The notes under the pieces: generated by a model | The model's database searches: none | What the model saw: the letters and a program-made list of their open reading frames with translations, nothing else | What the model was told of the DNA's origin: nothing | Translations under genes and position numbers: made by a program | DNA from: Thermostichus vulcanus str. 'Rupite' | Lineage (GTDB): Bacteria > Cyanobacteriota > Cyanobacteriia > Thermostichales > Thermostichaceae | Direction of reading: 5' to 3' | Assembly (NCBI RefSeq): GCF_022848905.1 | Contig: NZ_JAFIRA010000005.1 | Span: forward strand, 60,330 to 124,329 | DNA length: 64,000 nucleotides | Part shown: piece after piece, positions 37,276 through 47,148 of the stretch | Layout of the letters: the number at the start of each line of letters is the position of its first letter | How positions within the stretch are numbered: position 1 is the stretch's first letter

Positions 37276-38658
37276 ATGAATCTACTGGACACTGCCCCTC
37301 TCACCCCATCAGCCTCAACCTCCAAATCCATTGCCGTCTTGCACCTAGGCTGTGAGAAAAACCGGGTGGATACCGAGCACATGCTGGGCTTACTGGCTAC
37401 GGCAGGTTACCGGCTGGAGGAGGACGAAGAGACGGCAGATTATGTCATCGTCAACACCTGTAGTTTCATTGAGGCAGCACGGCGGGAGTCTGTCAGTACC
37501 CTGATGGAGTTGGCAGTGCAGGGCAAAAAGCTGATTATCTCCGGTTGCTTGGCCCAGCACTTTCAGCAGGAACTCTTGGATGAGATTCCGGAAGCTGTTG
37601 CTTTGGTGGGCACCGGCGATTATCACCAGATCGTGCAGGTGATCGAACGGGTAGAGCGGGGAGAACGGGTGAATGCTGTCACCTCCAGCCTGGACTATAT
37701 CGCCGACGAAACAGTGCCCCGCTACCGCACCACCCATGCTCCGGTAGCCTATTTGCGAGTGGCGGAGGGCTGCGATTATCGCTGTGCCTTTTGTATCATT
37801 CCCCATCTGCGGGGCAACCAACGCTCCCGTTCGATTGAGTCGATTGTCCGGGAGGCAGAACAACTGGCGGCAGAGGGGGTACAAGAGCTGATCTTGATCT
37901 CTCAGATCACCACCAATTACGGCCTAGATCTCTATGGGGAGCCCCGTCTCGCTGAGTTAATCCGTGCTCTAGGAAGAACCGACATTCCCTGGATCCGCAT
38001 GCTCTACGCCTACCCCACCGGCTTGACCGCCAAGGTGTTAGAAGCGATTCAGGAAACTCCCAACTTCTTGCCCTACCTGGATCTGCCTCTTCAACACAGC
38101 CATCCCGAGGTGCTCAAGGCCATGAATCGCCCCTGGCAAGGGCAGGTGAACGACCAAGTGATCGAGCGGTTGCGCCAGGTTCTGCCTCAGGCGGTGCTGC
38201 GAACTACCTTCATTGTCGGGTTCCCAGGGGAAACGGAAGCCCACTTTCAGCATCTGTTGGAGTTTGTGCAGCGCCATCAATTCGACCATGTGGGGGTCTT
38301 CACCTTTTCTCCGGAGGAGGGCACTCCCGCCTATACCCGTCCGGATCCCATCCCGGAGTCCGTGAAACAAGAGCGTCGGGATCGGCTCATGCAGGTGCAG
38401 CAGGGGATCGCCTTCCGGCGTAACCGTGAGCAGGTGGGTCAGATCGTACCCGTACTTTTGGAGCAGGAAAACCCCAAAACCGGAGAGTGGATTGGCCGTT
38501 CCCCCCGTTTTGCTCCTGAGGTGGATGGGGTGGTCTACGTGCGGGGCGGAGGATCCCTGGGATCCCTGGTGCCGGTACACATTACCCGTGCTGAACCCTA
38601 TGACTTGTTTGGCCAGGTGGTGGCCGCTCCAGAGGGATTTAATTGGAGTGGGCGTTAG
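37276..38658 (+). CDS. rimO: Ribosomal protein S12 methylthiotransferase RimO
   Basis: About 460 residues; a radical SAM methylthiotransferase that modifies S12. The N-terminal UPF0004 domain has its three cluster cysteines in [15 protein letters not shown] and SGCLAQ. The radical SAM motif is CDYRCAFC in the [17 protein letters not shown] context that distinguishes RimO from MiaB. A TRAM domain lies at the C-terminus. The frame opens at TTG 37243; ATG 37276 (MNLLDTAPL) is the likelier start. Confidence 0.96.
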   Translation: MNLLDTAPLTPSASTSKSIAVLHLGCEKNRVDTEHMLGLLATAGYRLEEDEETADYVIVNTCSFIEAARRESVSTLMELAVQGKKLIISGCLAQHFQQELLDEIPEAVALVGTGDYHQIVQVIERVERGERVNAVTSSLDYIADETVPRYRTTHAPVAYLRVAEGCDYRCAFCIIPHLRGNQRSRSIESIVREAEQLAAEGVQELILISQITTNYGLDLYGEPRLAELIRALGRTDIPWIRMLYAYPTGLTAKVLEAIQETPNFLPYLDLPLQHSHPEVLKAMNRPWQGQVNDQVIERLRQVLPQAVLRTTFIVGFPGETEAHFQHLLEFVQRHQFDHVGVFTFSPEEGTPAYTRPDPIPESVKQERRDRLMQVQQGIAFRRNREQVGQIVPVLLEQENPKTGEWIGRSPRFAPEVDGVVYVRGGGSLGSLVPVHITRAEPYDLFGQVVAAPEGFNWSGR

Positions 38659-38850
38659 ACGTTCCTGGGCAATTCAAATTCATGGGATCCCCGCAGGCTT
38701 TGACTCCATTGAGATGAGAGTTGATCCACCATTTTGTCTTACACTGCTAGTGCATTGACCTCTGCCTTTCAACCCTAGGGCTACATAGAGTTGACGCACC
38801 TGCGAAAATACAGCGCGCTCACAATGCGCTCAGCAAAAGAGGAATCAGGA

Positions 38851-39546
38851 ATGGCCACGCAAGATGAACTGAAGCAAGCCGCCGCTCGTGCTGCTGCCCA
38901 TAAGGTGCAATCGGGCATGGTGGTCGGTCTGGGCACGGGATCCACCGCCGCTTTTGCCGTCAGTGCCCTGGCTGAGCGGATGCAAACGGAGGGGTTGAAG
39001 CTGATCGGGGTACCCACCTCCGTCCGAACGGCAGAACAGGCCCGCTCCCTCGGGATCCCCTTGGCCACCCTGGAGGAGCAACCCCATCTGGATATGGCCA
39101 TTGACGGGGCTGATGAGATCGAGATCGGATCCCTGAATTTGATCAAGGGGGCGGGTGGAGCTCTGTTGCGGGAAAAATTGGTGGAAGCCAGCGCCGCCGA
39201 GCTGATCATCATCGCTGATGCTTCTAAAAAAGTGACCCAATTGGGTACCCGCTTTGCTTTGCCGGTAGAGGTGGTGCGCTTTGGTTGGAAAGCTACCTTT
39301 GCCCGGGTTGAGGCATTGGGCTGTACCCCCGTTTTGCGGCTAGATGAGAAGGGGGATCCCTACCTCACGGATGAGCAGCACTACATTCTGGATTGCCAGT
39401 TTGGCCCCATGGCAGATCCGGCCAAGCTTGCCGATCAACTCAAGGGAACGGTGGGTGTTGTGGAGCATGGTCTGTTCATTGGTATGGCCAAAGAAGCCAT
39501 CATCGCGCTCCAGGATGGAATCGAAACCTTGGTTCCCACTCCTTAA
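38851..39546 (+). CDS. rpiA: Ribose-5-phosphate isomerase A
   Basis: A 231-residue enzyme interconverting ribose-5-phosphate and ribulose-5-phosphate in the Calvin and pentose phosphate cycles. Motifs: GLGTGSTAAFAV, DGADEI (catalytic Asp), KGAGGALLREK (catalytic Lys) and the C-terminal VEHGLFIGMA. The ATG at 38851 has an AGGAATCAGGA upstream; the frame continues to 38791 without improvement. Confidence 0.96.
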   Translation: MATQDELKQAAARAAAHKVQSGMVVGLGTGSTAAFAVSALAERMQTEGLKLIGVPTSVRTAEQARSLGIPLATLEEQPHLDMAIDGADEIEIGSLNLIKGAGGALLREKLVEASAAELIIIADASKKVTQLGTRFALPVEVVRFGWKATFARVEALGCTPVLRLDEKGDPYLTDEQHYILDCQFGPMADPAKLADQLKGTVGVVEHGLFIGMAKEAIIALQDGIETLVPTP

Positions 39547-39906
39547 GTGTTTGTGGAGTGTTTTTGGCGCAACGGGAAGGTTCCCATTTGCAATTATTTC
39601 CCTGAGGATCTCTCGTGAGTGGGGATTAAGGACACAAACAGGATTTGCAGCAACTTTGCGCCAGCCCCAACACCAGTCACCGCGGGGACAATCCCTAGAG
39701 TCCTTTTGAAATGGGTTAGGGACACAACCGTTGTTGTAGCAAACCCGCGTTTACTTTTGGGGTGGCGCAGCCTGCCGTAGGCATTGTTGCTACGCAACGC
39801 TAATGCTACGCGACACGCGACTGCGGAGCATGAAAGGGCTGTAAATTGTAAATGGGAACCTTGACATAGGAGTTGATATGGAGTGGTACATTGTGAGCAG
39901 GTTCCT
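39547..39906. other. Repeat-derived intergenic region
   Basis: About 360 bp, dominated by a rearranged MITE copy (39655-39843) with a leading block AACAGGATTTGCAGCAACT that recurs at 40398-40418. No gene is evident. Confidence 0.6.
39655..39843 (-). repeat. MITE-like repeat, copy 3 (rearranged)
   Basis: On the minus strand it begins TACAGCCCTTTCATGCTCCGC like copy 1. It contains CCGTTGTTGTAGCAAACCCGCG and TGAAATGGGTTAGGGACACA, shared with copy 4. The 23-bp GTGCTCCGCACCGCT module is missing, and an extra CTACGC-rich segment (39791-39826) is inserted. The distal end lacks the inverted repeat, so the left border is approximate. Confidence 0.6.
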
Positions 39907-40191
39907 ATGGATTGGAAAGCTTGGAAACTCAGTAGGCAGAATATGGCAGGTGCTGCTATGAGGCAACTTTTTTTGCGTGCAGCAATCTGTGCCCTAATTG
40001 CCATAGTCGGCGTGCATTTTGTTGCCGCTGATCAGAGGTGGCTGCTGTTGGTTCTGGTAGGCATCTGCGGTATTGTTATCTCACTTACTCGTGCTGCGTT
40101 CGACAAAACGTTGAGTAGGGCGGAGCGTATCGTTTTTGTTCTGTGGGACGTGATAATCTTTCTTATTTTGATTGGTCTGATTCTCTTCTGA
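39907..40191 (+). CDS. Hypothetical small membrane protein
   Basis: A 94-residue frame from ATG 39907 (upstream in-frame start at 39883). It has two to three hydrophobic segments (FLRAAICALIAIVGVHFV; WLLLVLVGICGIVISL; IVFVLWDVIIFLILIGLILF, each given whole or in part) separated by charged turns. This is the pattern of a real small membrane protein. I do not recognise a family. It lies between two rearranged MITE copies in an otherwise non-coding 1.5-kb region, so it could also be a degraded fragment. Confidence 0.45.
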   Translation: MDWKAWKLSRQNMAGAAMRQLFLRAAICALIAIVGVHFVAADQRWLLLVLVGICGIVISLTRAAFDKTLSRAERIVFVLWDVIIFLILIGLILF

Positions 40192-41050
40192 TTCTCTTTT
40201 TGTGTGCTGATGGTTGTACGCCAGGTGAAATGTTAATCCCTATTCACTATTCATTTTGGGGATCCCATAAGAGCACTTGGATTAACTGGGCTGTTGTGAA
40301 TGCAAGAGGGCTGAAAGCTGTATCCCATCGTTTGCATTCTCAATAAGGAGTGAATTTTTCGAGGTGTCCTCTAGTGAATAGGGACTTAAAAACACAAACA
40401 GGATTTGCAGCAACTCCGCGCCGGTGGTTTAGCTACTGTTTGAGCCTACAGCCCTTTGCACCAAGGGCACGCTAGCGCGTATCTCTCCGACAGGCTTTGC
40501 CAACGCCTCTCGTCCTGCGGACGAGCCGGAGGGTCATGGCAGCCCCAACACTGGTCACCTAGCACGGGGTTAATCCCCCTCGCGACAGCGGCGCGGAGCA
40601 CTTTCGCCTTTTGAAATGGGTTAGGGACACAACCGTTGTTGTAGCAAACCCGCGCAAGAGCTGTCTTTTGGTTAAGACATCTAGGTATGGTGGCAATTGC
40701 AGTGTAATCATCGGTTGGATCCCTAGTCCTGGATGAGTAGAACGGGATCCTAGGAAATCTTTGCTCCAATTCCCTGAATTTGCCATCTTCAGCTCGGTCG
40801 TCTTTTCGCGTCACCATCTGGCCTTTCGGTAGGGATTCGAGTAAGGATAGATAGAGTGAGGAGTGTGACTCACCTGTGGGTGAGGATGGTCAATCATGGA
40901 TCGCGTTCAGGGGTTAGGGCATTTGCCCAAGTCGCCCAGGGTATCGTTTGGAAAAGAGAGTACAGCGTTTCAGACAGAGGGAGAGCAAGCAGCTTCTGTT
41001 TGCAGGCTAATGGGTTCGGGTTTCCGCCAAGCTCCAGTCTGTAGGAGAGG
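40192..41050. other. Repeat-rich intergenic region
   Basis: About 860 bp without a convincing gene. It holds MITE copy 4 (40481-40654), the AACAGGATTTGCAGCAACT block shared with the region near 39637, and a segment rich in CCGGAGGGTC/GTCCTGCGGACGA palindromes related to the one at 50650-50675. The rest shows nothing I can identify. Confidence 0.6.
40448..40655 (-). repeat. MITE-like repeat, copy 4 (with internal insertion, one end lost)
   Basis: In plus-strand reading it starts TACAGCCCTTTGCACCAAG, the complement of the far end of copies 1 and 2. About 75 bp of foreign repeat follow (40481-40555), then the common interior with GCGGCGCGGAGCACT and CCGTTGTTGTAGCAAACCCGCG. The other inverted end is absent; similarity stops after CCCGCG. 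Confidence 0.6.
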
Positions 41051-42985
41051 ATGAGTCGGATCATGCCACGACGGGTTCCTTCTACGCCGCCATCTCTGCC
41101 TGTTTTGGGTGCCCTAGTGCTGGCTCTCTCTGCTTGTGGCAACCTCTCTTCTTCTACCCTATCCCCCAGTGTTGTTCCGCCCTCAGCTCTACAACCAGTC
41201 TTCACCCCTAGCCCTTCTCCGCCAGCACCAGATTCTCTGACTCTGCAACAAGCGCGTCAGTCGGGTTTGTCGGTGCCAGACAACCGCATCGTTCTGCTGC
41301 TCCAGGAACAGGGATCCGACCTAGTGGCCCAGTTACCAGCCTCAGAAGTGGATCGTTGGTTGGCCCGCACCTCTGAGTGGCCGGGAGTGGAAGGGATCGA
41401 CCTCAGCATCACTCGGGGCTCCTATCGCCAAACCGCCACGGCCACCCTTCGCCAGGGGCAACCCGCCACCTTCACCTTTACCAATCCCCCGGCTGGGGAA
41501 GCTGAGCTGAGTGCGATTGCCTACCGGGGCTCAACCACTTTGGCCCAAGGGAAGGGATCCCTGACCCTTTCTCCTCGCACCAGCGGTTCTGGTGCCAGTA
41601 CCAACAACAGCGCCAACAGTAATCGTCGCCTTTCCCTGTTGGTTCTCTCCGAGGTGGAGGTGCCCCTACTCCATGCCGGATCTCCCGAGGTGACTCCGGG
41701 GCAACCGCTGCTGCTCTCAGGGGAAAATCTGGAACGAGTCGAAGCGGTTCTCTTTGCTTCGGCAGCCAACCCCAGTCGTATCCTCAGGGGCGAGATCCGC
41801 TCCCGCAGCGAAGGCCGTCTGACGGTGATGCCCCCTTTGTCTCTCTCTGGCTCCGTCTGGGTAGCCTTTGCCGATGCTTCGGGGCAGGGCTTGGGAACCT
41901 TGATCCTCGACTGGCCGGTGGCGACTCGTTCCCCCAGTCCTTCTCCCACACCCACTGCCACAGCAACGCCAGCCTGGGTTGTGGAAACCTTATCGATCGG
42001 CAACACTTCCGTTTCTAATGCCGACACAGAATCCACGCTCTCGGTGCGAGAGATCGCTGGCATTGCCGTGGATCCTGAGGGATACCTCTATTTAGCGGAT
42101 GCAGCCCAGCATCGAATTTTTCGCCTTTCTCCAGAAGGAGAGCTAAAGGTTTGGGCAGGTGCCGGCACCGCTGGCTATCAGGATGGGTTAGCCGATCAGG
42201 CGCGGTTTGATGCTCCCCAAGGGCTGCTCTGGGATCCGGAGGGAGGGCTGTGGGTGGCAGACAGTGGCAACCATTGCCTGCGCTATATCGACCGTCAACA
42301 ACAAGTCACCACCTTTGCCGGCACTTGTGAGGCTGGATACCGGGATGGGGATCCCACTCAGGCTCAGTTTCGTGCGCCCGTTGGCTTAGCCTTAGGGCCA
42401 GATGGTAGCCTTTATGTTGCGGATCGAGCCGACCACCGCATCCGCCGCATTACTGCCGAAGGGGAAGTTATGACGGTGGCCGGTACGGGGCAGGCGGGAT
42501 CCGCAGATGGCCCAGCTGAGCAAGGGCAGTTGTCTCAACCGACGGCAGTTGCGGTGGAAGCCAACGGACGGGTTTGGATCGCGGATCAAGGCAACCACCG
42601 CATTCGGGTGCTATTGCCCGGTGGGCAGCTGACCACTTTATCAGGACAGGAGGCGGGCTATGCGGATGGCCCGCTAGCTCAGGCCCGCTTTCAATTTCCC
42701 AGTGGGCTAGCCTTTGATGCCACAGGGATCCTCTGGGTAGCGGATCGAGATAACCATCGCATTCGTCGCCTCAATCCCAGAGGTCAAGTTTCTACCTTGG
42801 CAGGCCAGGATGAACCCGGCTGGCAGGATGGCCCGGCTGCCCAAGCGCGCTTTGAGCAACCTTCCACCTTGGCCTTGTTACCGGATGGCAGTGTGGTGGT
42901 GGCAGATGCAGGATTGCCGGGATTGCGCCGCCTAAGCCTTCTCCCCACGTTGTCAGCGACTCCAGCACCGGTGGGATCCCTGTAG
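41051..42985 (+). CDS. NHL-repeat lipoprotein
   Basis: A 644-residue exported lipoprotein. The signal ends in lipobox LSAC with Cys29. A Ser/Pro-rich linker follows, then a beta-rich region of about residues 60-300, a second Pro/Thr linker (SPSPSPTPTATATP), and a C-terminal NHL beta-propeller. At least five blades repeat the pattern DG-x-A-Q-A-R-F-x-x-P-x-G-L followed by LYVADR-x-x-HRIRR. NHL propellers bind proteins or ligands; the partner is unknown. The ion-channel gene follows after 41 bp. Confidence 0.85.
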   Translation: MSRIMPRRVPSTPPSLPVLGALVLALSACGNLSSSTLSPSVVPPSALQPVFTPSPSPPAPDSLTLQQARQSGLSVPDNRIVLLLQEQGSDLVAQLPASEVDRWLARTSEWPGVEGIDLSITRGSYRQTATATLRQGQPATFTFTNPPAGEAELSAIAYRGSTTLAQGKGSLTLSPRTSGSGASTNNSANSNRRLSLLVLSEVEVPLLHAGSPEVTPGQPLLLSGENLERVEAVLFASAANPSRILRGEIRSRSEGRLTVMPPLSLSGSVWVAFADASGQGLGTLILDWPVATRSPSPSPTPTATATPAWVVETLSIGNTSVSNADTESTLSVREIAGIAVDPEGYLYLADAAQHRIFRLSPEGELKVWAGAGTAGYQDGLADQARFDAPQGLLWDPEGGLWVADSGNHCLRYIDRQQQVTTFAGTCEAGYRDGDPTQAQFRAPVGLALGPDGSLYVADRADHRIRRITAEGEVMTVAGTGQAGSADGPAEQGQLSQPTAVAVEANGRVWIADQGNHRIRVLLPGGQLTTLSGQEAGYADGPLAQARFQFPSGLAFDATGILWVADRDNHRIRRLNPRGQVSTLAGQDEPGWQDGPAAQARFEQPSTLALLPDGSVVVADAGLPGLRRLSLLPTLSATPAPVGSL

Positions 42986-43026
42986 AATAATGCCTTCTGC
43001 CCACGACCCGACCGAGGGCTCTTATC

Positions 43027-44475
43027 ATGCTGCCGTTGCCCAGCTTCCGTTCCCGCGATGCCCTGAATACAGCTTCCCAAAGAACCCTCAAGGATCAAGT
43101 ATCGCAATGGCTGCAGGAACCGGGGTTAGAGTTTTTGCTGATGGGGCTGATCGTGGCTTCGGTTCTGCTCGTCGTGGCAGAAGCGGAGCTGAACCGCACA
43201 GGCCTGGGTCAGCCTTTGCAGCGCCTGGGGGATGGGATCAACGGCCTGTTTATGCTGGAGTTATCCCTGCGTTACTGGACAGCCAATCGCAAAGCCCGGT
43301 TTTTTCAGAACTACTGGCTGGATATCCTCTCGGTTGTGCCGTTGTGGCGGGGGCTGCGCCTGTTACGGTTGTTGCGCCTGCTGCGCTTGGGTATCCTCCT
43401 CAATCGTCGCCTCGCCCGTCGGGCCGGCCCCCTGTCCACCAGTCTGAGTTTGCAAATCGGTATTTTTCTGGTGATTGGATTGATCCTCATTGGTGGCACC
43501 TTGGCCATCTACCAATTTGAAGGGGATCCTGAGGGGAATTTTTCCAATCTCAATGAAGCCTTTTGGTGGAGTGTCTTCACCATGATCGCGGCAGAACCCA
43601 TCGGCGCTGAAGCCAGTACGGGGCCGGGACGACTGGTAACGCTGGTGGTGACTCTGAGCGGTTTGACCATGTTTGCCGTCTTGACGGGGATCGTCTCGGC
43701 AGTAATGATCGAGCGGCTGAGGGAGGCTCTTGAGGTGCGTTTGATGGAGTTGGATGAGCTACGCGGGCACATCGTCATTTGTGGCTGGAACCGCAGCGGC
43801 CATTTGGTGATTGAGGAGTTGCAATCGGATCCAAAACTGCGGGAGTGCCCGATCGTGATCGTGGCGGAATTTGTGGAAACCCCAGAGCGGGATCTGCGCA
43901 AGGTTGATCGCTCCCAGCTCTACTTCCATACGGGGGACTACACTGCTTTGGATGTCCTGGAGAGTATTGGCATTCGGCAGGCTAGCCAAGCCATCTTGCT
44001 GGCAGACTCCACCCGGCCTCGCAGCGACCAAGACCGGGATGCCCGTACGGTGCTAGCGGCCCTCACCATCGAGAAGCTCAACCCCAGCATTCATACCTGT
44101 GCGCAACTGCTGGATCGCAGAAATGATGTCCAAATGCGGGTCGCAGGGGTAGAGGATGTGGTCGTTGGGGACGAAATGACCAGCCACCTGATCGCCACCT
44201 CCACGCGCAACCGTGGCCTCACAGACATCTTAGCGGAATTGCTGACGGTGCAGATCGGTAACCAATTCTACAAGGTGCCTTTGCCCAAAAGTTGGGTGGG
44301 TCTCACTTTTGCCCAGGGATCCCTGCGGGCAAAACAGGATTTTGATGGGATTTTGGTTGCTATAGAACGCCGACAAGGGGGATCCCGTACCTCACGGGTC
44401 AACCCCCCCGCCGATACTGAGCTCCTAGAAGACGACTTGATCGTGGTCATTGCTCGCCAAGCCCCCCATTCCTAG
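43027..44475 (+). CDS. Ion channel-like protein with RCK (TrkA-N/C) domains
   Basis: A 482-residue protein. Residues 32-230 hold a voltage-channel-like membrane domain with an S4-like Arg/Leu stretch (RGLRLLRLLRLLRLG, 108-122) and a pore region (EAFWWSVFTMIAAEPIG). An RCK/TrkA-N domain begins near 247 with the GWNRSG nucleotide loop and continues to a TrkA-C domain at the end. The potassium filter TxGYG is absent; the equivalent position reads IAAEPIGAEAS (187-197), so ion selectivity is uncertain. It is annotated in relatives as a potassium or general ion channel. Confidence 0.8.
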   Translation: MLPLPSFRSRDALNTASQRTLKDQVSQWLQEPGLEFLLMGLIVASVLLVVAEAELNRTGLGQPLQRLGDGINGLFMLELSLRYWTANRKARFFQNYWLDILSVVPLWRGLRLLRLLRLLRLGILLNRRLARRAGPLSTSLSLQIGIFLVIGLILIGGTLAIYQFEGDPEGNFSNLNEAFWWSVFTMIAAEPIGAEASTGPGRLVTLVVTLSGLTMFAVLTGIVSAVMIERLREALEVRLMELDELRGHIVICGWNRSGHLVIEELQSDPKLRECPIVIVAEFVETPERDLRKVDRSQLYFHTGDYTALDVLESIGIRQASQAILLADSTRPRSDQDRDARTVLAALTIEKLNPSIHTCAQLLDRRNDVQMRVAGVEDVVVGDEMTSHLIATSTRNRGLTDILAELLTVQIGNQFYKVPLPKSWVGLTFAQGSLRAKQDFDGILVAIERRQGGSRTSRVNPPADTELLEDDLIVVIARQAPHS

Positions 44476-44521
44476 CCGGAGGAAAGCAGCACCATCCCCC
44501 CATCCCCTGCCGAAGCCAAAA

Positions 44522-45925
44522 CTAGAGCAGGGTTCGCACATCCACAATCTTGCCACTGACAGCCGCTGCTGCCACCATAGCCGGGCTCATCAACAGCGTG
44601 CGTCCACTGGCGGATCCCTGGCGACCCTTGAAATTGCGGTTGGAAGAAGAAGCGCTCAGTTGGCGACCCACCAGCTTATCCGGGTTCATGGCCAAACACA
44701 TCGAGCAGCCCGGCTCCCGCCACTCAAATCCTGCCGCCTCAAAGATCGCTTGTAAGCCTTCTTGCTCCGCCTCTTGCTTCACCCGTTCCGAACCGGGTAC
44801 CACAAAGGCCTTGACCCCCGCTGCCACCCGCCGACCTTTGGCGATCCTGGCGGCTTCTCGCAGATCACTCAAACGGCCATTGGTACAACTGCCAATGAAG
44901 CAGACATCCACAGGCGTGCCCAAAATCGGTTGACCGGGCTCTAGATCCATATAAGCGTAGGCTTCTTGGGCTAAAACTCGCTCACTTTCCGGTAGATCCT
45001 CTGGCGCAGGGATCCGCTCATCTACGCCTATCCCCTGGCCGGGAGTAATTCCCCAAGTCACCGTTGGAGCAATCTCAGCCGCATCAAAGACCACCCGATC
45101 GTCGTAGACCGCGTCGCGATCACTGGCCAGACTCTTCCACCAAGCCACCGCTTCCTCCCAAGCCGCGTCCTGAGGAGCAAAGTCTCGTCCCTGCAGATAT
45201 TCAAAAGTCACCGCATCCGGGTTGACATAACCACAGCGAGCCCCCCCCTCGATCGACATGTTGCAGAGGGTCATGCGCTCTTCCATGCCCATGGCCTCGA
45301 TGGCACTTCCCCCATACTCATAGGCATAGCCAACGCCCCCTTTCACCCCCAACTTGCGGATGATGTGCAAGATGACATCTTTGGCGTAAACGCCAGGGCT
45401 AAGGCGACCGTTCACCTCAATGCGGCGCACCTTCAGCTTGGCAAGGCTAAGGGTTTGGCTGGCCAAAACATCCCGCACCTGGCTGGTGCCGATCCCAAAG
45501 GCAATCGCTCCGAAAGCGCCGTGGGTAGAGGTATGGCTGTCTCCACAGGCAATGGTCATCCCCGGCTGGGTCAAGCCTTGCTCTGGGGCAATGACATGAA
45601 CGACCCCTTGTCTGCCGGAGCCGCTGTTGTAGAAGCGAATACCGTAGTGCTGGCAGTTGCGCTCCAGCTCCTGAATCATCTCCTCCGCCAAGGGATCCGC
45701 AAAAGGCCGGGCCAGATTGTCGGTGGGGATAATGTGATCAACAGTCGCGACGGTACGCTCTGGGAAGAGGACCGGTAGGTTTCGTTCCCGCAGCATGGCA
45801 AAAGCTTGGGGACTGGTGACTTCGTGAATCAGGTGCAGGCCAATGAACAGCTGGGTCTGACCGGAAGGGAGAATGCGCACCGTATGGGCATCCCAAACCT
45901 TATCAAATAACGTCCTTTCGCTCAT
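44522..45925 (-). CDS. leuC: 3-isopropylmalate dehydratase large subunit
   Basis: A 467-residue aconitase-family enzyme of leucine biosynthesis. The 4Fe-4S ligands are in [10 protein letters not shown] (one Cys) and [10 protein letters not shown] (two Cys). It also has the N-terminal KVWDAH and VDHIIPT motifs and [12 protein letters not shown]. Length is normal. The small subunit leuD is not adjacent. It ends 46 bp after the channel gene and is convergent with it. Confidence 0.97.
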   Translation of the reverse strand: MSERTLFDKVWDAHTVRILPSGQTQLFIGLHLIHEVTSPQAFAMLRERNLPVLFPERTVATVDHIIPTDNLARPFADPLAEEMIQELERNCQHYGIRFYNSGSGRQGVVHVIAPEQGLTQPGMTIACGDSHTSTHGAFGAIAFGIGTSQVRDVLASQTLSLAKLKVRRIEVNGRLSPGVYAKDVILHIIRKLGVKGGVGYAYEYGGSAIEAMGMEERMTLCNMSIEGGARCGYVNPDAVTFEYLQGRDFAPQDAAWEEAVAWWKSLASDRDAVYDDRVVFDAAEIAPTVTWGITPGQGIGVDERIPAPEDLPESERVLAQEAYAYMDLEPGQPILGTPVDVCFIGSCTNGRLSDLREAARIAKGRRVAAGVKAFVVPGSERVKQEAEQEGLQAIFEAAGFEWREPGCSMCLAMNPDKLVGRQLSASSSNRNFKGRQGSASGRTLLMSPAMVAAAAVSGKIVDVRTLL

Positions 45926-46120
45926 TCCCTCTCCTCTGGGCCCTGGGTCAGATTTCTAATGTCATCTTCGACTGGAAGCTTGTCAAGCACCGTCGAGAAT
46001 AGGCGATACAATCATCCCCAAATCTAGACTGGAGCCAGGTTCTGAACTGCCGGTGCTCTTCTCTGCCATGGCATTTTAGCCAGTCCTTGGCCAACCTCCC
46101 GAAAATCCCTCTGAAGACCC

Positions 46121-47128
46121 ATGAAAGCCATTGTGATTACAGAATTGGGTGGTCCAGAAGTTTTGGTTCTGCGGGATCTGCCGGAACCTGAGATCCAAGC
46201 GCCCAATGAGGTCAAGGTGCAACTGCGGGCCGCCAGCGTCAACCCGATCGATACCAAGCTGCGGCAACGGGGTACCTTTTACCCCAATCGATGGCCGGCC
46301 ATTCTGGGTTGTGATGGAGCCGGGGTTGTGGTGGCTGTGGGTGCGGCAGTGCAGCGATTTCGAGCAGGAGATGAAGTGTATTTTTGCTACGGCGGTCTTG
46401 GGGATCGCAGTGGCTGCTACGCCGAGTACACCGTTGTTCCCGAAATCGCCCTTGCCCACAAACCCAAGTCTTTGTCGTTTGTGCAAGCAGCAGCCCTACC
46501 TTTGGCGGTCATTACCGCCTGGGAAGCCTTAGGGGATCGAGGCAAAGGAACTTCTCTGGTAACCAACGCCAAGACAGCCCTAGTTCATGCCGGTGCTGGA
46601 GGGGTAGGGCATTTGGCGATTCAGTTGGCGCGGCGCTCCGGAGCGGCTGTGGCCACCACCGTTGGCTCTCAGGCCAAGGCCCAATTTGTGGAACAGCTGG
46701 GTGCTACCTTGGCTATCCCCTACAAAACGGAGGACTGGGTGAGCGCTCTGCTGAACTGGACTGCAGGGGAGGGAGTTGATTTTGCCCTGGACACCGTCGG
46801 CGGCAGCACCTTTGGCCAAACTTTTGGGGTTGTACGTCCCTATGGCAGTCTCTGCACCCTCCTGGAGCCCGCTTCAGACACCCCTTGGAAAGTGGCCCGC
46901 CAGCGCAATCTAGAGATCCAATTGACCCTCATGCTCACACCGCAACTGATGAACCTCCCCGCCGCTTTGGCCCATCAACAGCACATCCTGGAACAGGTGG
47001 CTGCCCTGGTGGATCGAGGGGAACTGCAAGTGGTGGTGGACAAGAGCTTTCCCCTTGGGGCTGCAGCCGATGCCCACTACTACCTGAGCCAACGGCTGGT
47101 GCAGGGCAAGGTGGTGTTGGTTCCTTAG
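46121..47128 (+). CDS. Zinc-independent quinone oxidoreductase / MDR-family dehydrogenase
   Basis: A 335-residue medium-chain dehydrogenase/reductase. It begins MKAIVITELGGPEVL and has the NADPH loop HAGAGGVGHLAIQLARRSGA. The catalytic-zinc ligands of alcohol dehydrogenases are missing, and ASVNPIDTKLRQRG is typical of the quinone reductase branch. The likely reaction is NADPH-dependent reduction of quinones or enones. It stands alone, convergent with the HerA-like gene. Confidence 0.9.
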   Translation: MKAIVITELGGPEVLVLRDLPEPEIQAPNEVKVQLRAASVNPIDTKLRQRGTFYPNRWPAILGCDGAGVVVAVGAAVQRFRAGDEVYFCYGGLGDRSGCYAEYTVVPEIALAHKPKSLSFVQAAALPLAVITAWEALGDRGKGTSLVTNAKTALVHAGAGGVGHLAIQLARRSGAAVATTVGSQAKAQFVEQLGATLAIPYKTEDWVSALLNWTAGEGVDFALDTVGGSTFGQTFGVVRPYGSLCTLLEPASDTPWKVARQRNLEIQLTLMLTPQLMNLPAALAHQQHILEQVAALVDRGELQVVVDKSFPLGAAADAHYYLSQRLVQGKVVLVP

Positions 47129-47148
47129 GCTTTGGCCTGCTGCTGCCG

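Noticed and set aside
40856..41044. 62-codon ORF upstream of the NHL lipoprotein gene
   Set aside because: No recognisable features and no conservation-like pattern; it looks like leader sequence.
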